A stretch of DNA of 64,000 bases from Streptomyces sp. DH41 (GTDB taxonomy: Bacteria; Actinomycetota; Actinomycetes; Streptomycetales; Streptomycetaceae), in NCBI RefSeq assembly GCF_029813785.1, contig NZ_JARVKY010000006.1:62001-126000 (forward strand). Direction: 5' to 3'. Within the stretch, counting starts at the first letter, position 1, and each line of letters starts with the position of its first letter. A program made the translations under genes and the position numbers. This document shows, piece by piece, positions 27,701 to 46,600 of this stretch. Below the pieces are notes generated by a model that was not told the origin of the DNA, did no database searches, and saw only the letters and a list, made by a program, of their open reading frames with translations.

Positions 27701-30700
27701 GCGCTGCGCCAGGGCGAGTGCACCATGGCCCTCGCCGGCGGAGTCGCCGTCATGGGATCACCGATCGGCGTCCTCGGCATGTCGCGCCAGCGGGGCCTGG
27801 CCGCCGACGGCCGCTGCAAGGCCTACGCCGACGACGCGGACGGCACCGTCCTGTCCGAGGGCGTCGGACTCGTCGTCCTGGAGCGTCTGTCGGTGGCACG
27901 GGAGCGCGGGCACCGGGTGCTCGCGGTGCTGCGGGGCAGTGCGGTGAACCAGGACGGCGCGTCCAACGGCCTGACGGCTCCGAACGGCCCGTCGCAGCAG
28001 CGGGTGATCCGCAAGGCGCTGGCCAGTGCCGGTCTCTCGGCGGCGGACGTGGACGTGGTGGAGGGACACGGCACGGGCACGGTTCTCGGCGATCCGATCG
28101 AGGCGCAGGCGCTACTGGCCACGTACGGCAAGGGGCGTGGCGCGGAACAGCCTTTGTGGCTGGGCTCGTTGAAGTCGAATGTGGGTCATACGCAGGCCGC
28201 CGCGGGCGTGGCCGGTGTGATCAAGATGGTGCAGGCCCTGCGGAACGGCGTCATGCCCCCCACGCTCCACGCGGGGCAGCCCACGACTCGGGTCGACTGG
28301 TCCGACGGCGCCATTGAGCTGCTGACCGAGGCGCGGGAGTGGCCGCGTGACGGCCGTCCCCGCCGGGCCGGTGTGTCCTCGTTCGGCATCAGCGGGACGA
28401 ACGCGCATCTGATTCTGGAGGAGGCGCCCGAGGACGAGGCGGAGGCGTCGCAGCCGTCGCCCTCTGGTGGTGTGGTGCCGTTGGTGGTGTCGGCGCGTAG
28501 TGCGGGGGCGTTGGCCGGGCAGGCCGGGCGGCTCGCGGACTTCGTGGAGGAAGCCGACGGGGTGACGCTGGGTTCGGTGGCCGGTGCGTTGGTCGGTGGG
28601 CGTGCGGTGCTGGGTGAGCGTGCGGTGGTGGTGGCCGGCTCCGACGATGAGGCTGTCGCCGGTCTGCGGGCTCTGGCGCGGGGCGAGAACACGTCTGGTG
28701 TGGTTGTCGGGAGTGCCGGTGCTGGTGCGCTGGGCAAGGTGGTGTGGGTGTTCCCGGGGCAGGGCTCGCAGTGGGCGGGTATGGGCCGGGAACTGCTCGA
28801 CTCCTCACCCGTGTTCGCGGAGCGGATCGCGGAGTGTGCGGCGGCCCTGGAGCCGTTCATCGACTGGTCGTTGGAAGATGTGCTGCGCGGTGATGCTGAC
28901 CCGGGCCTGCTGGAGCGGGTCGACGTCCTTCAGCCGGCCAGTTTCGCTGTGATGGTGGGTCTGGCGGCGGTGTGGGCGTCGGTGGGTGTTGAGCCTGACG
29001 CGGTGCTGGGGCATTCGCAGGGTGAGATCGCTGCCGCGTGTGTGTCGGGTGCGTTGTCGCTGGAGGATGCGGCCCGGGTGGTGGCGTTGCGTAGTCAGGC
29101 GATTGCCGGGCAGCTTGCCGGGCGTGGCGGTATGGCCTCCGTCGCCCTGAGCGAGAGCGAGGCGGTCGTCCGTCTGGAGCGTTGGGCGGATCGGGTCGAG
29201 GTCGCGGCGATCAACGGGCCGTCGTCGGTGGTGATCGCTGGTGATGCCGGGGCGCTGGACGAGGCGTTGGAGGCTCTGGCCGCTGAGGGTGTCCGAGTCC
29301 GGCGGGTGGCGGTGGACTACGCCTCGCACACCCGGCATGTGGAGGACATCCGCGAGATCCTCGCCGACACGCTCGCCGGTATCGACGCTCAGCAGCCGTC
29401 GATTCCGTTCTACTCGACCGTCACGGGAGAGTGGGTCGATCAGGCGGGTGTCCTGGACGGCGGCTACTGGTACCGCAATCTCCGGAGCCAGGTCGGTTTC
29501 GGTCCCGCTGTGGCCGGCCTTCTGGATCAGGGTCACGGTGTCTTCGTCGAGGTCAGTGCCCATCCGGTGCTGGTGCAGCCGATCGTCGAGATCCTCGACG
29601 AGAGTGACGGCTCGGGTACCGGCACGGTGGTGACGGGTTCGCTGCGTCGTGAGGACGGAGGGCTGCGTCGTCTGCTGGCCTCGATGGCCGAGCTGTTCGT
29701 ACGCGGTGTCACCGTCGACTGGTCCGGCGTACTCCCGGCCGGGGCTGCCTCGGCCCGGCTCGACCTGCCGACGTACGCCTTCGACCACCAGCACTACTGG
29801 CTCCAGACGGCGGGGTCGGTGACCGACGCGGCGTCGTTGGGGCAGGTGGCGGCGGATCATCCGCTGCTCGGTGCGGTGGTGCGCCTGCCGCAGACCGACG
29901 GGCTGGTCTTCACTTCCCGGCTGTCGCTGAAGGCGCAGCCCTGGCTGGCCGATCACGCCGTGGGCGGTGTGGTGCTGCTGCCGGGCACGGGACTGGTGGA
30001 GCTGGCGGTCCGGGCCGGTGACGAGGCCGGGTGCGGTGTGCTGGAAGAGCTGGTCATCGAGACACCGCTGATCGTGCCGGAGCAGGGCGGGGTGCGGGTG
30101 CAGGTCGCCGTGGGCGCGCCGGGCGAGAACGGGTCGCGCACCGTGGAGATCTTCTCCCAGCGCGAGAACGCCTCCGGCGACGGGGACGCCTGGACACGGC
30201 ACGCCACCGGGCTTCTGTCTGCGTCGGCCTCGTCCCGTGGTGGGGCATACGACTTCACGGCGTGGCCGCCGCCCGGTGCGTCCGCCGTCGAGACGGGTGA
30301 CCTCTACTCAGGTCTGGTGGAGCAGGGGTACGAGTACGGCCCGGCGTTCCAGGGGGTGCGGGCGGTGTGGCGGCGCGGCGAGGAGGTCTTCGCCGAGGTC
30401 GCCCTGCCCGAGGAACACCGTGAGGAAGCGGGAAGGTTCGGCATCCACCCCGCCCTCCTCGAAGCCGTTCTGAACGTCTCGTCGGTCGGTGGCGCGGCGG
30501 CGGACGGTGACGACGTTCGTCAGCCGCTCGACTGGAACGGCGTGACGCTGCACGCCGTGGGCGCCTCGGCACTGCGGGTGCGACTGCTGCCCACCGGGCC
30601 CGACGCCCTGACGCTGGAGGCGGCCGACGAGACCGGTGGCCCGGTGCTGACGGTGGACTCGCTGGTGATCAGGGCGCTGCCCGCCGAGAAGTTGGCGCGG

Positions 30701-32572
30701 AACGGAGACACGGCGACCGCGAACTCGCTGTTCCTCTTGGACTGGCGGGAGGCGCCCGCGCCCCCGAGTGGCGCGCCGGTTCTGACATGGACGCCGGTCG
30801 GCACCCGTGAGGACGTGGCTGGCCTGGCCGACGGGGCCGACGCTCCATCGGTGGCGGTCCTGGAGGCAGTCGGCGGCGACGGGGACGACGCGGTACTCAC
30901 ACTGACCTCGAAGGTCCTCGCGGTGGTGCAGGCATGGCTGACCACGGAAGGCCTGGAGGAGTCGCGCCTCGTGGTGGCGACCAGGGGCGCGGTGCCCGCC
31001 GGTGACGGCGTGGTGACCGACCCCGCCGGGGCGGCCGTGTGGGGTCTGGTGCGCGCCGCGCAGGCCGAGAATCCCGACCGGATCGTTCTCGTCGACGCCG
31101 ACCCGGCATCCGCCGACGGGCCGGCCGCGGTCGTGGGCGCCGCGACGGCCGGTGACGAGCCGCAGATCGCGGTGCGCGGCACCGCACTCTTCGTGCCCCG
31201 ACTCGCCCGCGCCACCGACGGACGACTCCCGGACGCTTCACCGGCGATCGCCGCCCAGGGGACCGTTCTGGTCACGGGAGGCACCGGCTCGCTGGGTGCG
31301 CTCGTGGCCCGGCACCTGGTCACACGGTACGGCGTGCGGCATCTCGTCCTGGCCAGCCGTCGGGGCCCGGAGGCCGAGGGCGCCAAGGAGCTGGTCGCCG
31401 AGCTCACCGAGGAGGGCGCGGCCGTGGAGGTCGTGGCCTGTGACGTGTCCGACCGTGCCCAGGCCGAGGCTCTGCTCGCCAAGGTGTCCGATGAGCACCC
31501 CCTGCGCGGAGTCATCCACACGGCCGGTGTCCTTGACGCCGGGGTGATCGGGGCGTTGACCCCGGAACGGCTGGCGAGGGTGTTCGCACCCAAGGTGGAC
31601 GCCGTACGGCACCTGGACGAGCTCACCCGCCCCCTGGCCCTGGACGCCTTCGTCGTCTACTCGTCCGTCTCGGCGGTCTTCATGGGCGCGGGCAGCGGCA
31701 GTTACGCGGCGGCCAACGCCTACCTGGACGGCCTCATGGCCAACCGCCGGGCGGCGGGCCTGCCGGGACTGTCGCTGGCCTGGGGTCTGTGGGAGCAGAC
31801 CGACGGCATGGCGGCGAACACCGACGACCTCACCCGCTCCCGGATGAACCGGCGCGGCGGCCTCCAGGCGATGACTCCGACCGAGGGCATGGAACTGTTC
31901 CACGCCGCGCTGGGGACCGGGCAGTCGCTCCTGGTGCCCGCCAAGCTGGATCTGCGAGGAGTACGGGCAGACGCCGCAGCCGGAGGGGGAGTCCCGCACA
32001 TGCTGCGCGGCCTGGTCCGCGCCGGCCGCCAGTCGGCTCGGACGGGCTCCCGCCAGGACGGCGAGCTGCTGCGCCGCCTTGCGGGACTCCCCACCTCCGA
32101 GCAGGAGAAGGCCCTGGTCGACCTGGTACGCGGCCAGGCCGCGTCCGTGCTGGGGCATGACGGGCCGGACGGGGTCCGAGCGGACACGGCGTTCAAGGAC
32201 ACCGGGTTCGACTCGCTCACATCCGTGGAACTGCGCAACCGACTGCGGGCGGCGACGGGACTGCAGCTTCCCGCCACCTTGGTCTTCGACTACCCGAACC
32301 CGCAGGCCCTCGCCCGCCACCTGCACGGCGAACTGTTCCCGGACGGCGACACGGCCGGCCAGGACGTGGACGAGGAACGGCTGCGGCGCGCACTCGCGTC
32401 GCTCCCGCTGGCCCGGTTCCGGGCAGCCGGGCTGATGGACGCCCTGGTCAAGCTGGTCGCCCTCGACGACGGCGCACCGGCGATCGGCGCCCTCGACGAC
32501 GCCGACGAGGAGAGGGCGGTCGCCGAGCTGGACGTCGACGACCTCGTGCAGCTGGCGCTCGGCGACAACTAA
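21755..32572 (+). CDS. Type I PKS, extension modules 4 and 5
   Basis: I place the start at ATG 21755, because GGAGG at 21744-21748 lies six bases upstream and the resulting MSAPDEQVVEALRATLKE matches the N-terminal docking helix of the next PKS. In-frame ATGs at 21728 and 21749 are alternatives. The protein has 3605 residues from this start. Module 4 (about 35-1780): KS-AT-DH-KR-ACP. Module 5 (about 1797-3530): KS-AT-DH-KR-ACP. Both ATs are methylmalonyl type. The C-terminus carries a short docking segment (DEERAVAELDVDDLVQLAL). The gap to the preceding PKS stop is 33 bases. RifB, the rifamycin counterpart, carries modules 4-6, so the gene boundary differs here. There is no thioesterase. Residue numbers in the module entries count from 21755. 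Confidence 0.95.
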   Translation: MSAPDEQVVEALRATLKENARLQQENSELAAAATEPIAIVSMACRYAGGIRSPEDLWRVVSEGADVYTPFPEDRGWDLEGLYHPDPDHPGTTYVREGAFLHDAGRFDAAFFGISPREALAMDPQQRQLLEVSWEALERAGLDPHSVRGSDIGVFAGMVHQDYAPDLSGHEDFLSLERALGTAGGVASGRVAYTLGLEGPAVTVDTMCSSSLVATHLAAQALRRGECSMALVGGSTVMATPGGFVGFARQRALAFDGRCKSYAAGADGSGWAEGVGVLLLERLSVAEERGHRVLAVLRGSAVNQDGASNGLTAPNGPAQQRVIRKALTSAGLSPADVDTVEGHGTGTVLGDPIEAQALLATYGQGRDPEKPLWLGSVKSVIGHTQAASGVAGVIKTVQALRNRVLPATLHLDAPTPQVDWSTGAVKLLTEAREWPDDGRPRRAGVSSFGASGTNAHLILEEAPRETATAHEDVRDAGPASAVPLVVSAGSPASLAAQAERLASFLETGGADGASLTDVAGALVTGRAVLGERAVVVAGSDDEALAGLRALARGESTAGVLSGSGTPGKVVWVFPGQGSQWAGMGRELLDASPVFAERIAECAAALERWVDWSLVDVLRGDADPGLLDRVDVLQPASFAVMVGLAAVWASVGVEPDAVVGHSQGEIAAACVSGALSLEDAARVVALRSQAIGEQLAGRGGMASIALSQDEAVARLERWADRVEVAAVNGPSSVVIAGDAQALDEALDTLEDQGVRVRRIAVDYASHTRHVERIRDTLADALAGIGAQAPSVPFYSTVTGEWIEDAGVLDGGYWYRNLRGQVGFGPAVGELIRQGHGVFVEVSAHPVLVQPITETVYAADGDTDVVVTGSLRREDGGPRRLQTSMAELFVRGVPVDWTSLLPDGATSARVDLPTYAFDHQHYWLRMGGSATDQASLGLTGADHPLLGAVVELPQSDGLVFTSRLSLQSHPWLAGHAIGGVVIVPGTVYVDLAVRAGDEFGHGVLEELVIEAPLVLPERGGVRVQVAVSGPGANGLRTVDVYSLREDAVGEGGTDGWTRHATGLLSAAPSARESDFDFAAWPPPGAEPVDVENFYGDLTERGYAYGAAFQGLRAVWRRGDEVFAEASLPEEQREDAGRFGIHPALLDAALHTNALAAPDDGRKVLPFAWNGLVLHATGASALRVRVAPCGPDALSFQAADETGGLVLTMDSLVSLPVSTDQLDAAAAHDTRDALFGVEWTELPPAQSATTVPTWTPLATAEDVTDLAARSTGGAPATAVLEAVAADDGEGAVLALTSHVLRVVQAWLAADELENSRLVVATRGAVPAGDGVVTDPAGAAVWGLVRAAQAENPDRIVLVDTDPVSADGRAAVPAVVPDIVLGAVAAGDEPQIAVRGTTLSVPRLARVTGQVPDDPEVFRPEGTVLLTGGTGSLGALVARHLVTRYGVRHLVLAGRRGPDTEGMPELVAELTEQGAAVSVVASDVSRRGDVEALLASVPDEHPLSGVVHLAGVLDDGVIGALTPERLATVFAPKVDAVRHLDELTRNLNLDAFVVFSSAAALMGSAGQGNYAAANAFLDGLMAGRREAGLPGLSLAWGLWEQSTGLTAHLGTVDQARMSRGGVLALTPAEGLHIFDLGLHMGQALLVPIKLDLRTLRGQAAEGGGVPHLLRGLVRAGRRTARAAAGDSGALVRRLAGLPREEQESVLLSVVQSEAGAVLGFTSQELTQGTRGFSDIGFDSLTAVELRNRLSAATGVKLPATLIFDYPTPTALARHLREELGDTDPAVADPPAGAAATASADPEEPIAIVGMACRLPGGVTSPDELWRMVREGREGMSGFPEDRGWDLESLFDADPDHAGTSYSTQGGFLEGAGLFDAGFFGISPREALAMDPQQRLLLEASWEALERAGIDPSTARGDNIGVFSGVSIHDYLESLSNMPAELEGFVTTATAGSVASGRVSYVFGFEGPAVTVDTACSSSLVAMHLAAQALRQGECTMALAGGVAVMGSPIGVLGMSRQRGLAADGRCKAYADDADGTVLSEGVGLVVLERLSVARERGHRVLAVLRGSAVNQDGASNGLTAPNGPSQQRVIRKALASAGLSAADVDVVEGHGTGTVLGDPIEAQALLATYGKGRGAEQPLWLGSLKSNVGHTQAAAGVAGVIKMVQALRNGVMPPTLHAGQPTTRVDWSDGAIELLTEAREWPRDGRPRRAGVSSFGISGTNAHLILEEAPEDEAEASQPSPSGGVVPLVVSARSAGALAGQAGRLADFVEEADGVTLGSVAGALVGGRAVLGERAVVVAGSDDEAVAGLRALARGENTSGVVVGSAGAGALGKVVWVFPGQGSQWAGMGRELLDSSPVFAERIAECAAALEPFIDWSLEDVLRGDADPGLLERVDVLQPASFAVMVGLAAVWASVGVEPDAVLGHSQGEIAAACVSGALSLEDAARVVALRSQAIAGQLAGRGGMASVALSESEAVVRLERWADRVEVAAINGPSSVVIAGDAGALDEALEALAAEGVRVRRVAVDYASHTRHVEDIREILADTLAGIDAQQPSIPFYSTVTGEWVDQAGVLDGGYWYRNLRSQVGFGPAVAGLLDQGHGVFVEVSAHPVLVQPIVEILDESDGSGTGTVVTGSLRREDGGLRRLLASMAELFVRGVTVDWSGVLPAGAASARLDLPTYAFDHQHYWLQTAGSVTDAASLGQVAADHPLLGAVVRLPQTDGLVFTSRLSLKAQPWLADHAVGGVVLLPGTGLVELAVRAGDEAGCGVLEELVIETPLIVPEQGGVRVQVAVGAPGENGSRTVEIFSQRENASGDGDAWTRHATGLLSASASSRGGAYDFTAWPPPGASAVETGDLYSGLVEQGYEYGPAFQGVRAVWRRGEEVFAEVALPEEHREEAGRFGIHPALLEAVLNVSSVGGAAADGDDVRQPLDWNGVTLHAVGASALRVRLLPTGPDALTLEAADETGGPVLTVDSLVIRALPAEKLARNGDTATANSLFLLDWREAPAPPSGAPVLTWTPVGTREDVAGLADGADAPSVAVLEAVGGDGDDAVLTLTSKVLAVVQAWLTTEGLEESRLVVATRGAVPAGDGVVTDPAGAAVWGLVRAAQAENPDRIVLVDADPASADGPAAVVGAATAGDEPQIAVRGTALFVPRLARATDGRLPDASPAIAAQGTVLVTGGTGSLGALVARHLVTRYGVRHLVLASRRGPEAEGAKELVAELTEEGAAVEVVACDVSDRAQAEALLAKVSDEHPLRGVIHTAGVLDAGVIGALTPERLARVFAPKVDAVRHLDELTRPLALDAFVVYSSVSAVFMGAGSGSYAAANAYLDGLMANRRAAGLPGLSLAWGLWEQTDGMAANTDDLTRSRMNRRGGLQAMTPTEGMELFHAALGTGQSLLVPAKLDLRGVRADAAAGGGVPHMLRGLVRAGRQSARTGSRQDGELLRRLAGLPTSEQEKALVDLVRGQAASVLGHDGPDGVRADTAFKDTGFDSLTSVELRNRLRAATGLQLPATLVFDYPNPQALARHLHGELFPDGDTAGQDVDEERLRRALASLPLARFRAAGLMDALVKLVALDDGAPAIGALDDADEERAVAELDVDDLVQLALGDN
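21857..27085 (+). other. PKS module 4: KS, AT (methylmalonyl), DH (active motifs), KR, ACP
   Basis: The KS is divergent: the active site reads DTMCSSS (Cys207) and the later signature QRALAFDGRCKSYAAGADGSGW differs from the other KSs here. AT Ser660 in GHSQGE with YASH. DH has HAIGGVVIVP (His972), YGAAFQG and [10 protein letters not shown] (Asp1143), all intact. KR has TGGTGSLG, LDD and NYAAAN, a B-type active pattern. ACP Ser1734. Predicted result is a methyl-branched double bond. The KS accepts the product of modules 1-3, possibly already cyclised to a naphthalene, which may explain its unusual sequence. Confidence 0.88.
27143..32350 (+). other. PKS module 5: KS, AT (methylmalonyl), DH with Asp-to-Glu change, KR, ACP
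   Basis: KS Cys1970. AT Ser2421 in GHSQGE with YASH. DH has HAVGGVVLLP (His2734) and YGPAFQG, but the second catalytic motif reads HPALLEAVLN, placing Glu2903 where the other modules have Asp. KR has TGGTGSLG and SYAAAN and should be active. Its LDD motif reads LDA. ACP Ser3487. The DH change suggests the unit stays at the hydroxyl stage, as in the ansa chain of rifamycins. Confidence 0.87.
29764..30208 (+). repeat. Near-identical AT-end/DH block, module 5 copy
   Basis: From the [14 protein letters not shown] sequence at the end of the AT to the middle of the DH, this block matches 52181-52623 (module 9) with only a handful of mismatches in about 440 bases by eye, and 40579-41024 (module 7) somewhat less closely. 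The match stops abruptly at the 3' end. It is a recombination or gene-conversion tract. Confidence 0.85.
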
Positions 32573-32606
32573 CCCTGCGAAACCGCTGAAGGATTGGGGA
32601 AATCAA

Positions 32607-43451
<10,845 letters not shown>

Positions 43452-43601
43452 CGCGGTCGAGACGCAGGAGACGCACGAGACGCACCCGTGCGGGCCGCGC
43501 CCCCGTGAGCCCGGCCCGCACGGCTCCGCACGGTCCGCACGGACGGTGCGGGATCCCACCCATGGCCATCGCACACATTCATTTCCTGGGGGTTGAATCC
43601 A
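43452..43601 (+). other. Intergenic gap between module-7 and module-8 PKS genes, repeats and hairpin
   Basis: This is the largest gap inside the PKS operon (150 bases). It holds three GAGACGCA-type copies at about 43459-43484, a ten-pair inverted repeat (left arm 43487-43496, right arm 43513-43522, 16-base loop), and three CCGCACGG copies at about 43515-43540. The GC hairpin has no T-tract, so it is a poor terminator. It could slow transcripts, stabilise mRNA or mark an old fusion or fission point. GGGGG at 43588-43592 is the ribosome site for the next gene. Confidence 0.6.
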
Positions 43602-46600
43602 GTGGCTGACGAGGCAGAACTCCGCGACTATCTCAAGAGGGCCATCGTCGACGCCCGCACTGCCCGCAAGCGGCTGCGCGAGGTCCAGGAGGAGGCGCGC
43701 GAGCCGATCGCCATCGTCTCCATGGCGTGCCGGTACCCGGGGGGTGTCTCCTCGCCCGAGGAACTGTGGACGCTGGTCGCCGAAGGCGTCGACGCGGTCT
43801 CGGACTTCCCCGAGGACCGGGGCTGGGACCTGGAGGGACTCTTCGACGCAGACCCCGACCACGCGGGCACGTCGTACGTCACCCAGGGCGGCTTCCTGGA
43901 GGGCGCGGGCCTCTTCGACGCGGGCTTCTTCGGGATCTCGCCGCGTGAGGCGCTGGCGATGGACCCGCACCAGCGGCTGCTTCTGGAAACCTCCTGGGAG
44001 GCGGTCGAGCGGGCGGGCATCGACCCGCTCTCGCTCAAGGGCGCCGATGTCGGCGTCTTCTCCGGACTGTCCGGTCAGGGTTACGGTGCCGGCGCCGGTG
44101 TGGTGACCCCGGAAACCGAGGGTTTCGCGGGCACCGGCGCGTCGTCGAGTGTGGCGTCGGGCCGGGTGTCGTACGTCTTCGGCTTCGAGGGCCCGGCGGT
44201 GTCCCTCGACACCGCCTGCTCCTCGTCGCTGGTGGCCATTCACCTGGCGGCTCAGGCCCTGCGCCAGGGCGAGTGCTCGATGGCGCTCGCCGGCGGTGCG
44301 ATGGTGATGGCCACTCCCGGCAACTTCGTGGCGTTCTCGCGTCAGCGGGGCCTGGCCGCCGACGGCCGCTGCAAGGCGTTCGCGGACGGGGCGGACGGCA
44401 TGGGCCTGGCCGAGGGCGTCGGGGTCGTGCTCCTGGAGCGCCTGTCGGTCGCCCGAAAGCGCGGGCACAAGGTCCTGGCGGTGCTGCGGGGCAGTGCGGT
44501 GAACCAGGACGGCGCGTCCAACGGCCTGACGGCTCCGAACGGTCCTTCGCAGCAGCGGGTGATCCGGCGGGCCCTGGTCAGTGCCGGTCTCTCGGCGGCG
44601 GATGTGGACGTCGTCGAGGCCCATGGGACGGGGACGGCGCTGGGTGACCCGATCGAGGCGCAGGCGCTGCTCGCCACGTACGGCAAGGACCGTGACGGGG
44701 AAAGGCCGTTGTGGCTGGGCTCGTTGAAGTCGAACATCGGGCACACGCAGGCGGCCGCGGGCGTGGGCAGCGTCATCAAGATGGTGCAGGCGCTGCGGTA
44801 CGGCGTCATGCCTCCCACGCTGCACGCCCAGCGGCCCTCAGACCAGGTGGACTGGTCGGCGGGTGCGGTGGAGTTGCTGACCGAGGCGCGGGAGTGGCCG
44901 CGTGACGGCCGTCCGCGCCGGGCCGGTGTCTCGTCCTTCGGGGTGAGTGGGACGAACGCGCACTTGATTCTGGAGGAGGCGCCCGAGGAGGAGGCGTCGT
45001 CGCCGTTGCCTTCTGGTGGTGTGGTGCCGTTGGTGGTGTCGGCGCGTAGTGCGGGGGCGTTGGCCGGGCAGGCCGGGCGGCTCGCGGCGTTTGTCGAGGA
45101 AGCCGGTGAGCGTTCTCTGACGGGCGTCGCCGGTGCGTTGGTCGGTGGGCGTGCGGTGCTGGGTGAGCGTGCGGTGGTGGTGGCCGGCTCGGACGACGAG
45201 GCTGTCGCCGGTCTGCGGGCCCTGGCGCGGGGCGAGAACACGTCTGGTGTGGTTGTCGGGAGTGCCGGTGCTGGTGCGCTGGGCAAGGTGGTGTGGGTGT
45301 TCCCGGGGCAGGGCTCGCAGTGGGCGGGTATGGGCCGGGAACTGCTCGACTCCTCACCCGTGTTCGCGGAGCGGATCGGAGAGTGTGCGGCGGCCCTGGA
45401 GCCGTTCATCGACTGGTCACTCGTCGATGTGTTGCGTGGGGATGCTGATCCGGGCCTGTTGGATCGGGTCGATGTCCTTCAGCCGGCCAGTTTCGCTGTG
45501 ATGGTGGGTCTGGCGGCGGTGTGGGCGTCGGTGGGTGTTGAGCCCGACGCGGTGGTCGGGCATTCGCAGGGTGAGATCGCTGCCGCGTGTGTGTCGGGTG
45601 CGTTGTCGCTGGAGGATGCGGCGCGGGTGGTGGCGTTGCGTAGTCAGGCGATTGCCGGGCAGCTTGCGGGGCGTGGCGGTATGGCCTCCGTCGCCCTGAG
45701 CGAGAGCGAGGCGGTTGCGCGGCTGGAGCGGTGGGCGGACCGGGTCGAGGTGGCCGCGATCAACGGGCCGTCGTCGGTGGTGATCGCTGGTGATGCCGGG
45801 GCGCTGGACGAGGCGTTGGAGGCTCTGGCCGCTGAGGGTGTCCGAGTACGGCGGGTGGCGGTGGACTACGCCTCGCACACCCGGCATGTGGAGGACATCC
45901 GCGATGCTCTTGCCAAGACGCTGTCGGGTGTCGAGGCCCAGGCGCCTTCGATTCCGTTCTACTCGACCGTCACCGGCGAGTGGATCGAGGACGCCGGTGT
46001 CCTGGACGGCGGCTACTGGTACCGCAACCTCCGGAGCCAGGTCGGTTTCGGCCCGGCGGTGGGGGAGTTGATCCGTCAGGGCCACGGTGTCTTCGTCGAG
46101 GTCAGTGCCCACCCGGTACTCGTCCAGCCGATCACCGAGATCCTCGACGACAGCAACGACTCGGGCACCGGCACGATAGTGACGGGTTCGCTGCGCCGTG
46201 AGGACGGAGGGCTGCGTCGTCTGCTGGCCTCGATGGCCGAGCTGTTCGTGCGCGGTGTCACCGTCGACTGGACCGGCGTACTCCCGGCCGGGGCTGCCTC
46301 GGCACGGCTCGACCTGCCGACGTACGCCTTCGACCACCAGCACTACTGGCTCCAGGCGACCGACGCCCCCACTGACGCCACTTCCCTGGGGCTGGCCGGG
46401 ACCGATCACCCGCTGCTCGGCGCGATGGTGGAGCTGCCGCACTCCGACGGGCTGGTGTTCACCTCCCGCCTGTCGCTGAAGTCTCATCCCTGGCTGGCCG
46501 AACACGCGATCGGCGGCATGGCGCTGCTGCCGGGCACGGGACTCGTCGAGCTGGCGGTCCGGGCCGGTGACGAGGCCGGCTGCGGCATGCTGGAAGAGCT

